Shown: positions 1-9,636, numbered from the stretch's first letter. The stretch is 64,000 nucleotides of DNA from Helicobacter sp. 12S02634-8 (GCF_002272865.1 NZ_MLAP01000001.1:124001-188000), one strand, 5' to 3'. Notes: generated from the letters alone by a model not told the origin. Numbers and translations: made by a program.

Positions 1-1032
1 TGTCCCTAAATGCCCCAAAGCAGAGCCAAATTTCTCTAAAGCCCTTTCGATAATCACGCGGATACGACCAAAATTGATTGCATGGTCTAAAAATTTTTTG
101 ACAGCTATTTCATTGCTAGCATTGAGGATAAGACCTAGTTTCGGGTTTTGCAGTAGTGTGTCTTTGAGTTTCCAGAGCGGGAATTGCTCTGTGTTGATGG
201 GCTCAAACTTGATACTTTGGAGTTTCTCGAGTGTGAGCCCCTCAATCACACGTTCTTTGAGTGCTTGCGTGCTATCGAGTGCATAGGCGATAGGGAGTTT
301 CATATCTGGATAAGCAAAGTGTGCTGTGATACTCCCGTCTATAGATTCAATCAAGGCGTGCACATTAGAAGTTCTCTCGATATAGCCCTCAATTGCCTCA
401 GTCTTAAAAAGCCATTTAGCCTCTAAGACTTCAAAAAGTTTATTGACCATACTTGCAGAATCGATGGTGATTTTTTTGCCCATTTTCCAGTTAGGGTGGC
501 AGAGTGCATCAGCGGGGGTTTTGAGCGGAATATCTTGATGGGGTGTATCGCGAAATGCCCCTCCACTTGCTGTGATGAATAACTTCTTAAACGGGCGTTT
601 GCTTTGGAGATACCAAAGACCAAAATGCTCGCTGTCAATGGGGATAATATCGCTTGTATCTAAAAGCCAGCCAGCACTCACAAGGGATTCTTTGTTGGCC
701 AGGGCTAGTTTTTTGCGGTGTTTGAGGCTCGTAAATGTGGGATTGAGTCCAGCAAAGCCCACTAGGGCGTTGATGACTAAAGAAGAATCTGAAGCAGCGA
801 TCATTTCAGAAATACCCTCTTGCCCTACAAAGACTCTAGCGCCTTGTGGCTTGAGGGCAGGGAGGTCTTGGACAGAGAGAATCGCTACATTTTTAGGTCG
901 GTGCAAGGCAATTTGTTGGTTGAAAAGCTCGATATTGCGCCCAGCGCTCAAGCTTTCGGCTTTGATATGGAATTTGTGTGCGATATAGAGGGCATTGACC
1001 CCAATCGATCCTGTGCTGCCTAAGAGTATCAT
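1..1032 (-). CDS. dxr: 1-deoxy-D-xylulose 5-phosphate reductoisomerase, C-terminus cut by window edge
   Basis: Second enzyme of the MEP isoprenoid pathway: NADPH-dependent rearrangement and reduction of deoxyxylulose phosphate to MEP in the cytoplasm. Translating the complement of 1-1032 gives 344 codons without a stop. The start [11 protein letters not shown] carries the NADPH-binding GSTGSIG turn. The middle has LANKESLV, then TASGGAF, and [15 protein letters not shown], the family's metal and substrate-binding blocks. The frame is open at base 1, so roughly the last 25-40 residues lie outside the window. The start ATG at 1032 follows an AAGGGG ribosome site and lies 9 bases after the cdsA stop, so the two genes are almost surely co-transcribed. 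ispG of the same pathway is at 43.3 kb. Confidence 0.95.
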   Translation of the reverse strand, partial: MILLGSTGSIGVNALYIAHKFHIKAESLSAGRNIELFNQQIALHRPKNVAILSVQDLPALKPQGARVFVGQEGISEMIAASDSSLVINALVGFAGLNPTFTSLKHRKKLALANKESLVSAGWLLDTSDIIPIDSEHFGLWYLQSKRPFKKLFITASGGAFRDTPHQDIPLKTPADALCHPNWKMGKKITIDSASMVNKLFEVLEAKWLFKTEAIEGYIERTSNVHALIESIDGSITAHFAYPDMKLPIAYALDSTQALKERVIEGLTLEKLQSIKFEPINTEQFPLWKLKDTLLQNPKLGLILNASNEIAVKKFLDHAINFGRIRVIIERALEKFGSALGHLGT

Positions 1033-1041
1033 CAAAGCCCC

Positions 1042-1845
1042 TTATAAAACGATGAGAGAAGTTTCCTTCCAAGTTTGCAAAAAATACAGCAAAAAGTGCA
1101 TTGTGATCGCACCAAATAACACAGCATCAAGCCTATCTAGCACGCCTCCATGCCCTGGTAGGATATTCCCGCTATCTTTGAGTTGCGCGTTTCTCTTGAG
1201 GTAGCTCTCATAAAGATCGCCTAAAATCGCACTCACAGATATAGCAAATGAGATCAAAAAAGAGATGATAAAATTCCCGCTCAAGCTCCCCATACCGATG
1301 AAACTCCCAATAGCTACAGCTATGGCAAGACCGATGATAGCACCTTCTAGGGTTTTGTTTGGTGAAGTGGGGGTAAAGGGCGTTTTCCCAAAAGCTTTCC
1401 CACCAAAATACGCTCCGATATCAGTCAGTGCGACCACGATAACAAGCCACCATATCGCATACACGCCAAAGTCTTTATAAATGGCAAATAGAGCCAAAAA
1501 GGGAATGCTAGGATAGATAAAAGGGAGGATTTGTATGGGATTGAAAGATTTTTTATAAGCCAAAAAGCCCGCCATCACCATTGCAATAAAAATTGCTGCT
1601 TCTATGGGTCTGCCATTGAGCCCAGCCAATACCCATAAAATCACAGCAAGCAGATACATCATCAGATGGGATTTGCAGCCAAAAAGTTTGATAGCTTCAA
1701 AAAACCCAAACAGATAAGCAATCCCCAAGATTGCCCAAATCAAGGGCGTGTTGTCTATGTATAAAATCAAAGCCAAGCACACAATGAGAATGATCCCAGT
1801 GATATAACGCGATTTATTACTCAAAAAATTTTCCTTCAAACTCAT
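1042..1845 (-). CDS. cdsA: Phosphatidate cytidylyltransferase
   Basis: Integral membrane enzyme that makes CDP-diacylglycerol from phosphatidate and CTP, the branch point of phospholipid synthesis. The protein is about 267 residues and mostly hydrophobic, with some seven or eight membrane segments. The C-terminal third holds the family signature: SPNKTLEGAIIG, then a SAILGDLYESYLKR stretch and PGHGGVLDRLDA with the metal-binding aspartates. The frame stays open to 1890, but I chose the ATG at 1845: it has a GAGGG ribosome site, matches the usual length, and the longer frame would run through a TATAAT promoter element. It is followed by dxr on the same strand. Confidence 0.95.
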   Translation of the reverse strand: MSLKENFLSNKSRYITGIILIVCLALILYIDNTPLIWAILGIAYLFGFFEAIKLFGCKSHLMMYLLAVILWVLAGLNGRPIEAAIFIAMVMAGFLAYKKSFNPIQILPFIYPSIPFLALFAIYKDFGVYAIWWLVIVVALTDIGAYFGGKAFGKTPFTPTSPNKTLEGAIIGLAIAVAIGSFIGMGSLSGNFIISFLISFAISVSAILGDLYESYLKRNAQLKDSGNILPGHGGVLDRLDAVLFGAITMHFLLYFLQTWKETSLIVL

Positions 1846-1878
1846 TTTTCCCTCATTTTGTTTGGATACATCAATGCA

Positions 1879-1913
1879 ATTATAATGCAAAACTGATTAA
1901 GCTTGGTTATAAT
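1879..1913. promoter_or_regulatory. Divergent promoters of cdsA (minus) and mnmG (plus)
   Basis: Two perfect TATAAT -10 elements face away from each other: one on the minus strand at 1879-1884, for cdsA-dxr, and one on the plus strand at 1908-1913, about 27 bases before the mnmG start. Campylobacterota sigma-70 promoters often show only a clear -10 box, as here; I see no strong -35. Confidence 0.6.
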
Positions 1914-1939
1914 TGCCCTAAAAGTTTTCAAGGCTATCG

Positions 1940-3838
1940 ATGGAATATGATGTGATTGTAGTAGGTGGTGGGCATGCAGGCATAGAAGCAAGCCTTATCA
2001 GTGCAAAAATGGGTGCAAAGACTCATCTGCTGACGATACTGATAGAAAATATCGGTCTAGCAAGTTGTAATCCAGCTATAGGCGGGCTAGGCAAGGGACA
2101 TCTGACTAAAGAGGTGGATGCACTGGGTGGGGCGATGGGGCTTATCACTGATAGTTGTGGTATCCAATACCGAGTTCTCAATGCTTCAAAAGGCCCAGCA
2201 GTCAGAGGCACGCGTGCGCAAATCGATATGGATCAGTATCGCATATTTGCAAAAGATCTTATCTTGAATACGCCCCATTTGAGCGTTTCTCAAGAAGTTG
2301 TTGAGGGATTGATCGTGCAAGATGGTCGGGCGATCGGGTTAAAAACTAATATCAATAAAACTTATTTTGCTAAAAAAATCATCATCACTACAGGCACATT
2401 TTTGCGGGGATTGGTGCATATAGGTGAGAGTCAAAGTCAAAATGGCCGATTCGGAGAAAGTGCATCTATTGGGCTTTCACAGAGTCTTGAATCTCTAGGA
2501 TTTGAGATGGGGCGGCTCAAGACAGGGACTTGCCCTAGGCTTGATGGGAGGAGTATAGATTTTTCTCGGCTAGAAATCCATAGTGGTGATTTCCCCCCAC
2601 CTTTTTTTAGCTATAAAACCGATAGAGCTTCCTTCAATCCCAATCAGTTGCCTTGTTATGTGACTTATACAAATGCTAATACCCATAAGCTCATCAGAGA
2701 TAATTTCCATCGTGCCCCACTTTTCACCGGACAGATAGAGGGCGTAGGGCCTAGGTATTGCCCTAGCATTGAGGATAAAATCAATCGTTTTGCTTCTAAA
2801 GATCGCCATCAGCTTTTCTTAGAGCCCCAAACAGCCAAGGGAGTGGAATATTATGTCAATGGCTTGAGCACTTCTTTGCCCTTTGATATCCAAGAGCAAG
2901 TGATTGCTTCCATCGAGGGGCTTGAAAACGCTAGAATCACTCGTTATGGCTATGCGATTGAATATGATTATATCCAGCCTACTGAGCTTTTACACACCCT
3001 TGAAACCCGAAAAATCAAAAATCTCTATCTCGCAGGCCAGATCAATGGCACTACAGGCTATGAAGAAGCTGCAGCACAAGGGATTATGGCAGGAATCAAT
3101 GCAGTTTTAAGCCTTGCAAAAGATGAAAAACAAGAGAGATTTGGGGGCTTAGAGGAGCTTGTTTTGCGTAGAGATGAGGCTTATATTGGTGTGATGATTG
3201 ATGATTTGGTGACTAAAGGAACCAAAGAGCCTTATCGGGTCTTTACCTCACGGGCTGAATATCGTCTTTTGCTCCGTGAAGACAATGCACTTTTTAGGCT
3301 CGGAGATTATGCGCACAAGCTTGGTGTGATGGACTCAAAAGACTATGAAGCCCTTTGTATAGACCAAAAAAACATTGCGTGGGCTTTGGAGTATTTAGAA
3401 AATGAAGTTCTCACGCCATCAAAACAAAATCTTGCCTTGCTTGCAAGCTTGGATGAAATGCCTATCAGTGATAAATGCTCGCCTAAGCTCATCATCGGCA
3501 GAGATAGCTTTGATAGCACAAAACTCAAAAAAATGTATCCGCAGTTTAGTGCCCTAAGCCCTCGGGCATTAGAGCAGATCCATATCCAATGCAAATACCA
3601 AAGCTATATCCAAAAACAACACGAAAATATCGCCAAATCCCATCAAATGCTCCAAGTAAAAATCCCCCAAGACTTTGTGTTTGAAGGTATCCCTGGCTTG
3701 AGTTTGGAGGTGGTCGAAAAGCTCAATACTTTCAGACCCCAAAGCCTTTTAGACGCTTCTAAAATCAGTGGAATCACCCCTGCAGGACTTGATGTGCTGC
3801 ATTTATATATCCATCTAAGAAAAGCTAATAAAAGATAA
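1940..3838 (+). CDS. mnmG: tRNA uridine-5-carboxymethylaminomethyl(34) synthesis enzyme MnmG
   Basis: FAD-dependent partner of MnmE; together they install the (carboxymethyl)aminomethyl group on the wobble uridine of certain tRNAs. The 632-residue protein has normal length. It starts with the dinucleotide-binding motif [12 protein letters not shown] (about residues 6-17), then the conserved [14 protein letters not shown] block and the [11 protein letters not shown] segment. [16 protein letters not shown] near residue 370 is the second FAD signature, and [15 protein letters not shown] near 425 is the family's helical-domain motif. The ATG follows AAGG by six bases. dapE starts four bases after the stop, the order also found in H. 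pylori. Confidence 0.97.
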   Translation: MEYDVIVVGGGHAGIEASLISAKMGAKTHLLTILIENIGLASCNPAIGGLGKGHLTKEVDALGGAMGLITDSCGIQYRVLNASKGPAVRGTRAQIDMDQYRIFAKDLILNTPHLSVSQEVVEGLIVQDGRAIGLKTNINKTYFAKKIIITTGTFLRGLVHIGESQSQNGRFGESASIGLSQSLESLGFEMGRLKTGTCPRLDGRSIDFSRLEIHSGDFPPPFFSYKTDRASFNPNQLPCYVTYTNANTHKLIRDNFHRAPLFTGQIEGVGPRYCPSIEDKINRFASKDRHQLFLEPQTAKGVEYYVNGLSTSLPFDIQEQVIASIEGLENARITRYGYAIEYDYIQPTELLHTLETRKIKNLYLAGQINGTTGYEEAAAQGIMAGINAVLSLAKDEKQERFGGLEELVLRRDEAYIGVMIDDLVTKGTKEPYRVFTSRAEYRLLLREDNALFRLGDYAHKLGVMDSKDYEALCIDQKNIAWALEYLENEVLTPSKQNLALLASLDEMPISDKCSPKLIIGRDSFDSTKLKKMYPQFSALSPRALEQIHIQCKYQSYIQKQHENIAKSHQMLQVKIPQDFVFEGIPGLSLEVVEKLNTFRPQSLLDASKISGITPAGLDVLHLYIHLRKANKR

Positions 3839-3842
3839 AACA

Positions 3843-5084
3843 ATGCAAAACCAAACAAACAACCAAACCAATATTCAAGCCAAGCCCGCACAAACACAAG
3901 AAGCAAAATTGACCCCCCTAGAGGTCTTAAGCCAGCTAGTGAGCTACCCTACCATCACGCCCAAAGAATGTGGCGCATATGCGTTTGTGCGCTCTTTGTT
4001 GCCTGATTTTGAAGTTTTTGCGCTGGAGTGTGAGGGGGTCAAAAATCTTTTTTTATTCAAACATTTTGGTGACAGATCCAAAAAGCCTTTGCATTTTTGC
4101 TTTGCAGGGCATATTGATGTCGTCCCCCCAGGGGAGGGATGGGAGAGTTCGCCATTTGTTCCAGAGCTGCGTGAGGGGTATCTTTATGGTCGTGGGACGC
4201 AAGATATGAAGAGTGGTGTGAGTGCGTTTTTGTGCGCTCTGAGGGATTTTAAGCCCACAAAAGACCAAAAAGGGCATTTGATACTTTCTGCCTTACTCAC
4301 TAGCGATGAAGAGGGGCCAGGTATCGGCGGGACTCAAGCGATGTTAGAGGCCTTGTCCCAAAAAGGTTGGCTGCCTGATATGGCTATAGTCGCTGAACCG
4401 ACTTGCCGCGAAAGTATGGGCGATACAATCAAGATCGGCAGACGCGGTTCTATCAATGGTCTGATTGAAATCAAGGGCATACAAGGGCATGTAGCCTATC
4501 CTGAAAAATGTCAAAATCCCATCGAATTACTCGGGGAGAGATTGGGGAAAATAGCAGGTGTGTATTTAGATGAGGGCGATGCGGTGTTTGCCCCTAGCAA
4601 GTTGGTGGTGACTGATATGCGTGGTGGGTTAGAAGTAGTCAATGTCACACCCCCTAACTTGAAGCTGATGTTTAATGTGCGCCATTCAACGCAGACAGAC
4701 CTACAAAAGGTGCAAAGCTATATCGATGGAGTTTTAAAGGGCTTGAGATATGAGTGCAAGCTGACACAGAGTTCATTGCCCTTTTTGACCTCGAAAAATT
4801 CGGCTCTGATACACTTGCTCCAAAAGATTATCACAGAAGTATGCACGCAAACTCCCAAGCTAGACACAGGAGGGGGGACAAGTGATGCGAGGCATTTGAG
4901 TGCTTTTGGTGTTGAGGTCGTTGAATTTGGTGTGCGTAATGATCGGATCCATTCAGTCAATGAGCGGGTTTGTGTGGCTGATTTGGAATTTTTGTATAAA
5001 ATCTTTTTAGATTTATTGTGCCATTTAAATGTGCAAACAGACACACAAAGTGATATCAATTCAAGGAGTGATGATGGAGAATAA
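3843..5084 (+). CDS. dapE: Succinyl-diaminopimelate desuccinylase
   Basis: Zinc-dependent M20-family hydrolase that removes succinate from N-succinyl-L,L-diaminopimelate, giving L,L-DAP for lysine and peptidoglycan. Visible motifs: SYPTITPKECG near residue 34, FAGHIDVVPPG (metal-ligand His and Asp), YGRGTQDMKSG, TSDEEGPG (catalytic Glu pair), a VAEPT block and GGGTSDARHL near the C-terminus. At 413 residues it is about 30 longer than the H. pylori enzyme as I remember it; the extra is a Gln/Asn/Thr-rich N-terminus before the catalytic domain, so the true start may lie somewhat downstream. It begins four bases after mnmG and its end overlaps the next gene. dapD of the same branch is at 49.3 kb. 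Confidence 0.95.
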   Translation: MQNQTNNQTNIQAKPAQTQEAKLTPLEVLSQLVSYPTITPKECGAYAFVRSLLPDFEVFALECEGVKNLFLFKHFGDRSKKPLHFCFAGHIDVVPPGEGWESSPFVPELREGYLYGRGTQDMKSGVSAFLCALRDFKPTKDQKGHLILSALLTSDEEGPGIGGTQAMLEALSQKGWLPDMAIVAEPTCRESMGDTIKIGRRGSINGLIEIKGIQGHVAYPEKCQNPIELLGERLGKIAGVYLDEGDAVFAPSKLVVTDMRGGLEVVNVTPPNLKLMFNVRHSTQTDLQKVQSYIDGVLKGLRYECKLTQSSLPFLTSKNSALIHLLQKIITEVCTQTPKLDTGGGTSDARHLSAFGVEVVEFGVRNDRIHSVNERVCVADLEFLYKIFLDLLCHLNVQTDTQSDINSRSDDGE

Positions 5085-5427
5085 AACAATACTTTTTCAA
5101 TCAGATAAAATCGGTGAGGGTGCGCTCGGGAATATCGTGAGCGCGGGCTTTATTGGCACGCTTTTACAAATGCCCCAAGAGCTTTTGCCCCAAAGAATCG
5201 TGTTTTTAAACACAGGGGTATTTCTTAGCACCCAAAATTCCCATATAGACAACACAGGGGTGGTAGAAACTTTAAAGACTTTAGAAAAGATGGGAGTGGA
5301 GATTTTTTCTTGTGAAACTTGTTTGGTGCATTTTGGTCTTAAAGATAAGCTTTTGGTGGGGAAAATCGGCAATGCTGTTGCTATCATGCAAAATCTTTTG
5401 AGTAATGATGGAGTGATTTTATTTTGA
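5074..5427 (+). CDS. YedF-like (DsrE-fold) selenium-associated protein
   Basis: A 117-residue protein resembling the C-terminal DsrE-like half of the YedF family of selenium-metabolism proteins, which in many bacteria also carry an N-terminal TusA-like half. Here that half is missing. Visible are the N-terminal strand TILFQSDKIGEGALG, an LNTGVFL segment, and a conserved-looking SCETCLVHFGLKDKL region with two cysteines (CETC) that could carry sulfur or selenium. The start at 5074 has AAGGAG five bases upstream; the frame is open from 5029 but that lies inside dapE. It overlaps dapE by 11 bases, and selD begins eight bases after its stop. Its role is inferred from family and position. Confidence 0.8.
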   Translation: MENKTILFQSDKIGEGALGNIVSAGFIGTLLQMPQELLPQRIVFLNTGVFLSTQNSHIDNTGVVETLKTLEKMGVEIFSCETCLVHFGLKDKLLVGKIGNAVAIMQNLLSNDGVILF

Positions 5428-5434
5428 GGTATGT

Positions 5435-6460
5435 ATGCAAGAAAAAAGATTAACCAAATTCGTTAGTTGTGCGGGTTGAGCTGCCAAAGTGGGTCTGGAA
5501 GACCTCAAACAAATCACGGCAAATCTCAATCAGCCCCATTATGATGGACTGCTCTTAGACTTTAAAGAAAACGATGATTGCGGGATTTTTAGGCTTGATA
5601 GTCATACGCTTTTGGTGCAGAGTGTGGATTTTATCACGCCAATTGTTGATGATCCTTATATCTATGGGCAGATAGCAGCTGCTAATGCGTTGAGTGATGT
5701 CTTTGCTAAGGGGGCGAGGGCTTATACAGCGATGGGCGTTTTGATGTGGGATAAGGAGCATATTGACACCACAGGAGTCCATCAAATCCTTCAAGGCGCT
5801 TTGAGCAAACTCATAGAGTGTGGTTGTGCTCTTTTGGGAGGGCATAGTATCAATGACAAAGAGCAAAAATATGGCTTGAGTGTGACAGGGATTATCAAAG
5901 ATGGGGTATTTTGGAGAAACAATACAGCCAACTCTGGTGATCTCATCATTCTCACCAAACCCATTGGGAGCGGGATTTTATCCACAGCATTTAAAAACGA
6001 TGTGATCGCATATCAAAATGACCTCGATGTGGTTGTATCTATGCGCACGCTCAATCTCAAGGCCTCATTGTGCGCAAAAAACTTTGAAATCAGTGCTTGC
6101 ACTGATGTTACAGGCTATGGTTTGATCGGGCATTTGAGTGAGATGGTTAATGAAAATATCTCGATTTGCTTGCATTTTGATGAGATACCATTTTTTCAAG
6201 GGGCTTTAGAACTTGCTGATCGTGGGGTCGTTCCCAATGGCAGCCTTCAAAACAAAAAGGCACTCGCACCGATGGTAAAAAGCTCCATACTTGCCAATGA
6301 TATTATTTGCTATGATGCGCAGACTTCAGGGGGATTGCTCCTAGCTATCAAGGCAGAAAATGCTCAAGATTTACTCAAGATGTTAGCAGCAGAGGGGATA
6401 GAGGGGCATATCATCGCGCAATGTATCCCCAAAAGCACTTATCCTATCTATTTGCAATGA
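5435..6460 (+). CDS. selD: Selenide, water dikinase; itself a selenoprotein (in-frame TGA = Sec15)
   Basis: Makes selenophosphate from selenide and ATP, the selenium donor for selenocysteine tRNA and selenouridine. A simple ORF call would start at GTG 5489 and lose the active site. Reading from ATG 5435 (GAGG six bases upstream, overlapping the previous stop) gives SCAG-TGA-AAKVG, with the TGA at 5477-5479 exactly where SelD has its catalytic Cys or Sec, followed by the conserved Lys18. A hairpin follows at 5491-5505. The full protein is 341 residues, the normal length, with LLVQSVDFITPIVDDPY, the GGHSINDKE block and TDVTGYGLIGHL. Readthrough needs SelA, SelB and tRNA-Sec, which are not in this window. 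C. jejuni SelD is also a selenoprotein with a YedF-like neighbour, as I recall. Confidence 0.95.
5491..5505 (+). promoter_or_regulatory. Putative bacterial SECIS hairpin of selD
   Basis: GGTCT (5492-5496) pairs with AGACC (5500-5504) around a GGA loop, with an outer G-T wobble. The stem begins 11 bases after the Sec TGA, the distance expected for SelB-bound bacterial SECIS elements, and guanines sit at the loop as in known examples. It lies within the coding sequence. Confidence 0.65.
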
Positions 6461-6511
6461 TTTTATCTGGGTCAATCAGGCAATTAAAGGGAAAAATTAG
6501 GTTTTTAAAGA

Positions 6512-6517
6512 TATAAT
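6512..6517 (+). promoter_or_regulatory. Promoter -10 box of rpsB-tsf
   Basis: A perfect TATAAT follows an A/T-rich stretch. Transcription from about 6525 would give an rpsB leader of some 115 bases. Confidence 0.55.
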
Positions 6518-6551
6518 GGCGACTCATTTTCAAATTTCATTGGAATGAAAA

Positions 6552-6606
6552 AGCTCACACACGCTAGTTCTTCAAAGGTTGCAGCGATAGCTGTTAAAGA
6601 GCGTGG
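6552..6606 (+). promoter_or_regulatory. Possible structured rpsB leader RNA
   Basis: In the long rpsB leader, an outer pair CACGCT / AGCGTG encloses an inner CAGC-GATA-GCTG hairpin, shortly before the AAGGAG ribosome site. Ribosomal protein operons often have autoregulatory leaders, and S2 controls its own leader in enterobacteria. Whether this one binds S2 is inference. Confidence 0.35.
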
Positions 6607-6638
6607 AGGCAAAAACTGATTGACACAAGGAGAATACT

Positions 6639-7439
6639 ATGGTAACGATGAAAGATTTATTGGAATGTGGTGTGCATTTTGGACATCAAACAAGAAGATG
6701 GAACCCAAAAATGAAACGTTTTATTTTTGGTGTGCGTAAAAATATCCATATCATTGACTTACAAAAAACACTGCGCTATTTCCGATACACTTATAATATC
6801 GTCAGAGATGCAGCAGCAGAGGGCAAGACTATTATGTTTGTAGGCACAAAAAAACAAGCCAATGAAACACTCAGAGAATATGCCCAAAAAATTCAAGTGC
6901 CTTATGTAAATTATCGCTGGCTTGGTGGAATGCTGACAAATTTTAGCACAATCAAAAAATCTGTCAGAAAGCTTGAAATCATCGAAGAAATGGAAGCTAG
7001 CGGGCAGATTGACTTGCTCACTAAAAAAGAAAAACTGATGATTTTGAGAAAAAAAGAAAAGCTCGATAAATATCTTGGTGGCGTGCGCCATATGAAAAAA
7101 GCACCCGATATGATTTTTGTCATTGATGTAGTCAAAGAAAAAATCGCTGTAGCTGAAGCTAGAAGACTAGGGATTCCCGTGGTAGCGCCCTTGGATACTA
7201 ATTGCGATCCTGATGTGGTGGATTATCCTATTCCGGGCAATGATGATGCGATCCGATCGATCCAACTTTTTTGCAAAGAGATCAGTGAGGCAATCATTGA
7301 AGGTCGAGAAATCGCCGGAAAAGATGCAGAGCTAGCTCTTGAGAGCACAGAGCAAGAGCCCGCTTCTGATGCAGAGAAAAAAGAACTTTTAGATGAAGTG
7401 ACTGCTGAAATCGAAAAAGAAATGGCAAAAGGAGAGTAA
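6639..7439 (+). CDS. rpsB: 30S ribosomal protein S2
   Basis: Small-subunit ribosomal protein of 266 residues. It begins [25 protein letters not shown], here cited by its core [13 protein letters not shown], the S2 signature, and has [14 protein letters not shown] and the second signature [13 protein letters not shown] around residue 185. The last 30 residues are acidic and Lys/Glu-rich, a common S2 tail. The start has AAGGAG. The stop is followed directly by the tsf ATG with no spacer, the usual rpsB-tsf pairing. S2 is needed for S1 binding and initiation. Confidence 0.98.
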   Translation: MVTMKDLLECGVHFGHQTRRWNPKMKRFIFGVRKNIHIIDLQKTLRYFRYTYNIVRDAAAEGKTIMFVGTKKQANETLREYAQKIQVPYVNYRWLGGMLTNFSTIKKSVRKLEIIEEMEASGQIDLLTKKEKLMILRKKEKLDKYLGGVRHMKKAPDMIFVIDVVKEKIAVAEARRLGIPVVAPLDTNCDPDVVDYPIPGNDDAIRSIQLFCKEISEAIIEGREIAGKDAELALESTEQEPASDAEKKELLDEVTAEIEKEMAKGE

Positions 7440-8507
7440 ATGGCAGAAATCAGTGCACAACTTGTAAAACAACTCCGTGAAATGACTGATGCTGGTATGA
7501 TGGACTGCAAAAAGGCATTGGTAGAAACAGATGGGGATATCAATCAAGCTGTAGAATATCTTAGAGAAAAGGGCTTGAGCAAGGCAGCAAAAAAGGCTGA
7601 TAGAGTCGCAAGCGAGGGGGTTATCTCCTTAAAGGTCGCCCCTGATTTTACACAAGCTGTTATGCTTGAAATCAATAGCGAAACAGATTTTGTTGCTAAA
7701 AATGATGGCTTCAAAGAGCTTGTAGAAAAAACTTCTTCGCTTGTCCAAGACAAGAAAATATCCACTACACAAAGTCTTTATGAGAGCCATATTGATGGTG
7801 TTGGCTATGAAGAATACCTCAAAACTCAAATCGCTAAAATCGGTGAAAATATCGTTGTCAGAAGAATTGCGTCCATCACTGCTGGGGCTAATGGCATTGT
7901 CAATGGTTATGTGCATTCTAATGGTAGAGTAGGGGTTTTGATTGCGATTACTTGTGATGAGGCTAAAAATGCCCTTGCGTGTGCTGAGTTTGTCAGAAGT
8001 ATCTGTATGCACGCTGCGGCGATGAAACCTCAAGTCTTGGATTTCAAGGCTTTTGATTCTGCGTTTATCCAAAAAGAAAAGACAGCACTCATCGCTGAAC
8101 TCCAAAAAGAAAACGAAGAGCTCAAAAGACTAGGCAAACCCCAAAAAACAATCCCCAAATATGTCAGTCGAGTCGAACTCACTGAAGCGATCTTAAAAGA
8201 GCAAGAAAATATTTTCAAAGAAGAGCTAAAAAAACAAGGCAAGCCAGAGGCTATTTGGGATAAAATTATCCCCGGTCAGATGGAGCGCTTCATCGCAGAT
8301 AACACTCTAATCGATCAGAGACTGACACTTTTGGGGCAGTTTTTTGTGATGGATGATAAGAAAACTATCGCTCAAGTCTTGGAGCAAAAATCCAAAGAAC
8401 TCAAAGACAATATCCGTATTGTGGATTATATAAGGTTTGAGCTTGGTGAGGGGATCGAAAAAAAGGTGGAAGATTTTGCTCAAGAAGTCGCTGCTCAAAT
8501 GCAGTGA
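7440..8507 (+). CDS. tsf: Translation elongation factor Ts
   Basis: Nucleotide-exchange factor that recycles EF-Tu from GDP to GTP form. The 355-residue protein has the N-terminal UBA-like domain with LREMTDAGMMDCKKAL and the AVEYLREKGLSKAAKKA signature, then the core with SETDFVAKNDGF, the region that contacts EF-Tu, and GVLIAITCDE. It is longer than E. coli Ts (283 residues) because of an inserted charged helical stretch near residues 200-270, as in other Campylobacterota. It is translated directly behind rpsB. Confidence 0.97.
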   Translation: MAEISAQLVKQLREMTDAGMMDCKKALVETDGDINQAVEYLREKGLSKAAKKADRVASEGVISLKVAPDFTQAVMLEINSETDFVAKNDGFKELVEKTSSLVQDKKISTTQSLYESHIDGVGYEEYLKTQIAKIGENIVVRRIASITAGANGIVNGYVHSNGRVGVLIAITCDEAKNALACAEFVRSICMHAAAMKPQVLDFKAFDSAFIQKEKTALIAELQKENEELKRLGKPQKTIPKYVSRVELTEAILKEQENIFKEELKKQGKPEAIWDKIIPGQMERFIADNTLIDQRLTLLGQFFVMDDKKTIAQVLEQKSKELKDNIRIVDYIRFELGEGIEKKVEDFAQEVAAQMQ

Positions 8508-8515
8508 GCTAGCTA

Positions 8516-8583
8516 TATCAAAGCCTAGATAAATCTTAAGGTTAATTTTAAATATCTTTATCTTTCTTGATAGCCCTTTGATA
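8516..8583. terminator. Possible bidirectional terminator between tsf and hemW
   Basis: The two genes converge. TATCAAAG (8516-8523) is complementary to CTTTGATA (8576-8583), with a further GATAAA / TTTATC pair and a T-rich stretch inside. The long loop makes this a weak call. Confidence 0.3.
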
Positions 8584-8592
8584 GTGCTATCA

Positions 8593-9636
8593 CTATAGCA
8601 GCCATAGTGCTATCTCATCGGCTAAAAAGTAATCATTAGCGACCAATCTATCGCCTTTGAGATGGCATTTGTTTTCTGCGAGCAAGATATTGATTTTCCC
8701 AGCATTGAGCAGTGACTTTGCTACCCCAATCTCACAACGCAATCCCAAAAAAATACTCTCGAGTCTAAAATCTTTGGCACTCAAGAATTCCTTGCGTTTT
8801 TCTAGGGGATTTTGGATATAAGTCTTGATACTAGAGTGTGAATAAATCCGATAATCTCCAATCCTCCCCACTGCCCCCGCACCACAGCCGATATATTCTT
8901 GAGCTGCCCAATAAGCGAGGTTGTGTTTGACTTTATAGCCTCTTGTGTAGTTTGAAACTTCATATTGGCTAAAGCCTTGTTGCTTGAGTGCATCTCTGAT
9001 TTCTTCAAAAAAGCAATATTTTTGTGGATTTTGTTCATACAACCCCGCTAATTTAGTGTCCTTTTCAATACTCAGACTATAGGCAGAGAGATGATTGATA
9101 GGCAGTTTTGAGGCATTTTGTATTTCTTGAAAAATGCGATCTTTATTATCTTGTGGGGTGTCATAGATGAGATCGATACTGATATTTTCAATCCCGCTTT
9201 GAGCGGTCGTGTCTATGGCATTAAAAACTTCTTTGTCATTATGCTCTCTTTGTAAGAATTGCAGTTTGTCGGCAAAAAAGCTCTGCACGCCCATACTGAT
9301 ACGATTGAGCCCAAGACTTTTGAGTCCATCGCACCATTGCTTGCTAATCAAATCGGGGTTGGCTTCAGCTGTGATCTCACAATCAGAATGCACTTTTGCA
9401 CTCTGATGGATTGTCTGAAAAATCGTTGCATAGTCTTTGACTCCAATGCTATTGGGCGTCCCTCCACCAAAAAATATCGAATCAATCACAGCGCTATTTT
9501 GCCCCAAAGCATATTCAAGATCCTTGCTGAGTGCTTTGATGTATGGCTCTTTGAGGGTATCTTGGTTGTCATAAGAGTTGAAGGCACAATATCCGCATTT
9601 GCTTGTGCAAAAAGGTATATGGATATAGAGAATCAT
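8593..9636 (-). CDS. hemW: Radical SAM heme chaperone HemW (HemN-like)
   Basis: Radical SAM protein of 347 residues that binds heme and is thought to deliver it to respiratory enzymes; often mislabelled coproporphyrinogen III oxidase. The iron-sulfur cluster motif CTSKCGYCAFNSY sits near residues 9-21. FFGGGTPNSI, the EANPD block and GVQSFFADKLQFLQREH are HemW/HemN motifs. The N-terminus starts directly at the barrel (MILYIHIPFC), without the N-terminal extension of true HemN, which supports HemW. It is the only minus-strand gene between 1.9 and 18.1 kb. Confidence 0.9.
   Translation of the reverse strand: MILYIHIPFCTSKCGYCAFNSYDNQDTLKEPYIKALSKDLEYALGQNSAVIDSIFFGGGTPNSIGVKDYATIFQTIHQSAKVHSDCEITAEANPDLISKQWCDGLKSLGLNRISMGVQSFFADKLQFLQREHNDKEVFNAIDTTAQSGIENISIDLIYDTPQDNKDRIFQEIQNASKLPINHLSAYSLSIEKDTKLAGLYEQNPQKYCFFEEIRDALKQQGFSQYEVSNYTRGYKVKHNLAYWAAQEYIGCGAGAVGRIGDYRIYSHSSIKTYIQNPLEKRKEFLSAKDFRLESIFLGLRCEIGVAKSLLNAGKINILLAENKCHLKGDRLVANDYFLADEIALWLL

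Noticed and set aside
5489-6460. selD as a truncated gene or pseudogene starting at GTG 5489
   Set aside because: Reading through the TGA from ATG 5435 restores the exact family N-terminus with Sec at the catalytic position.
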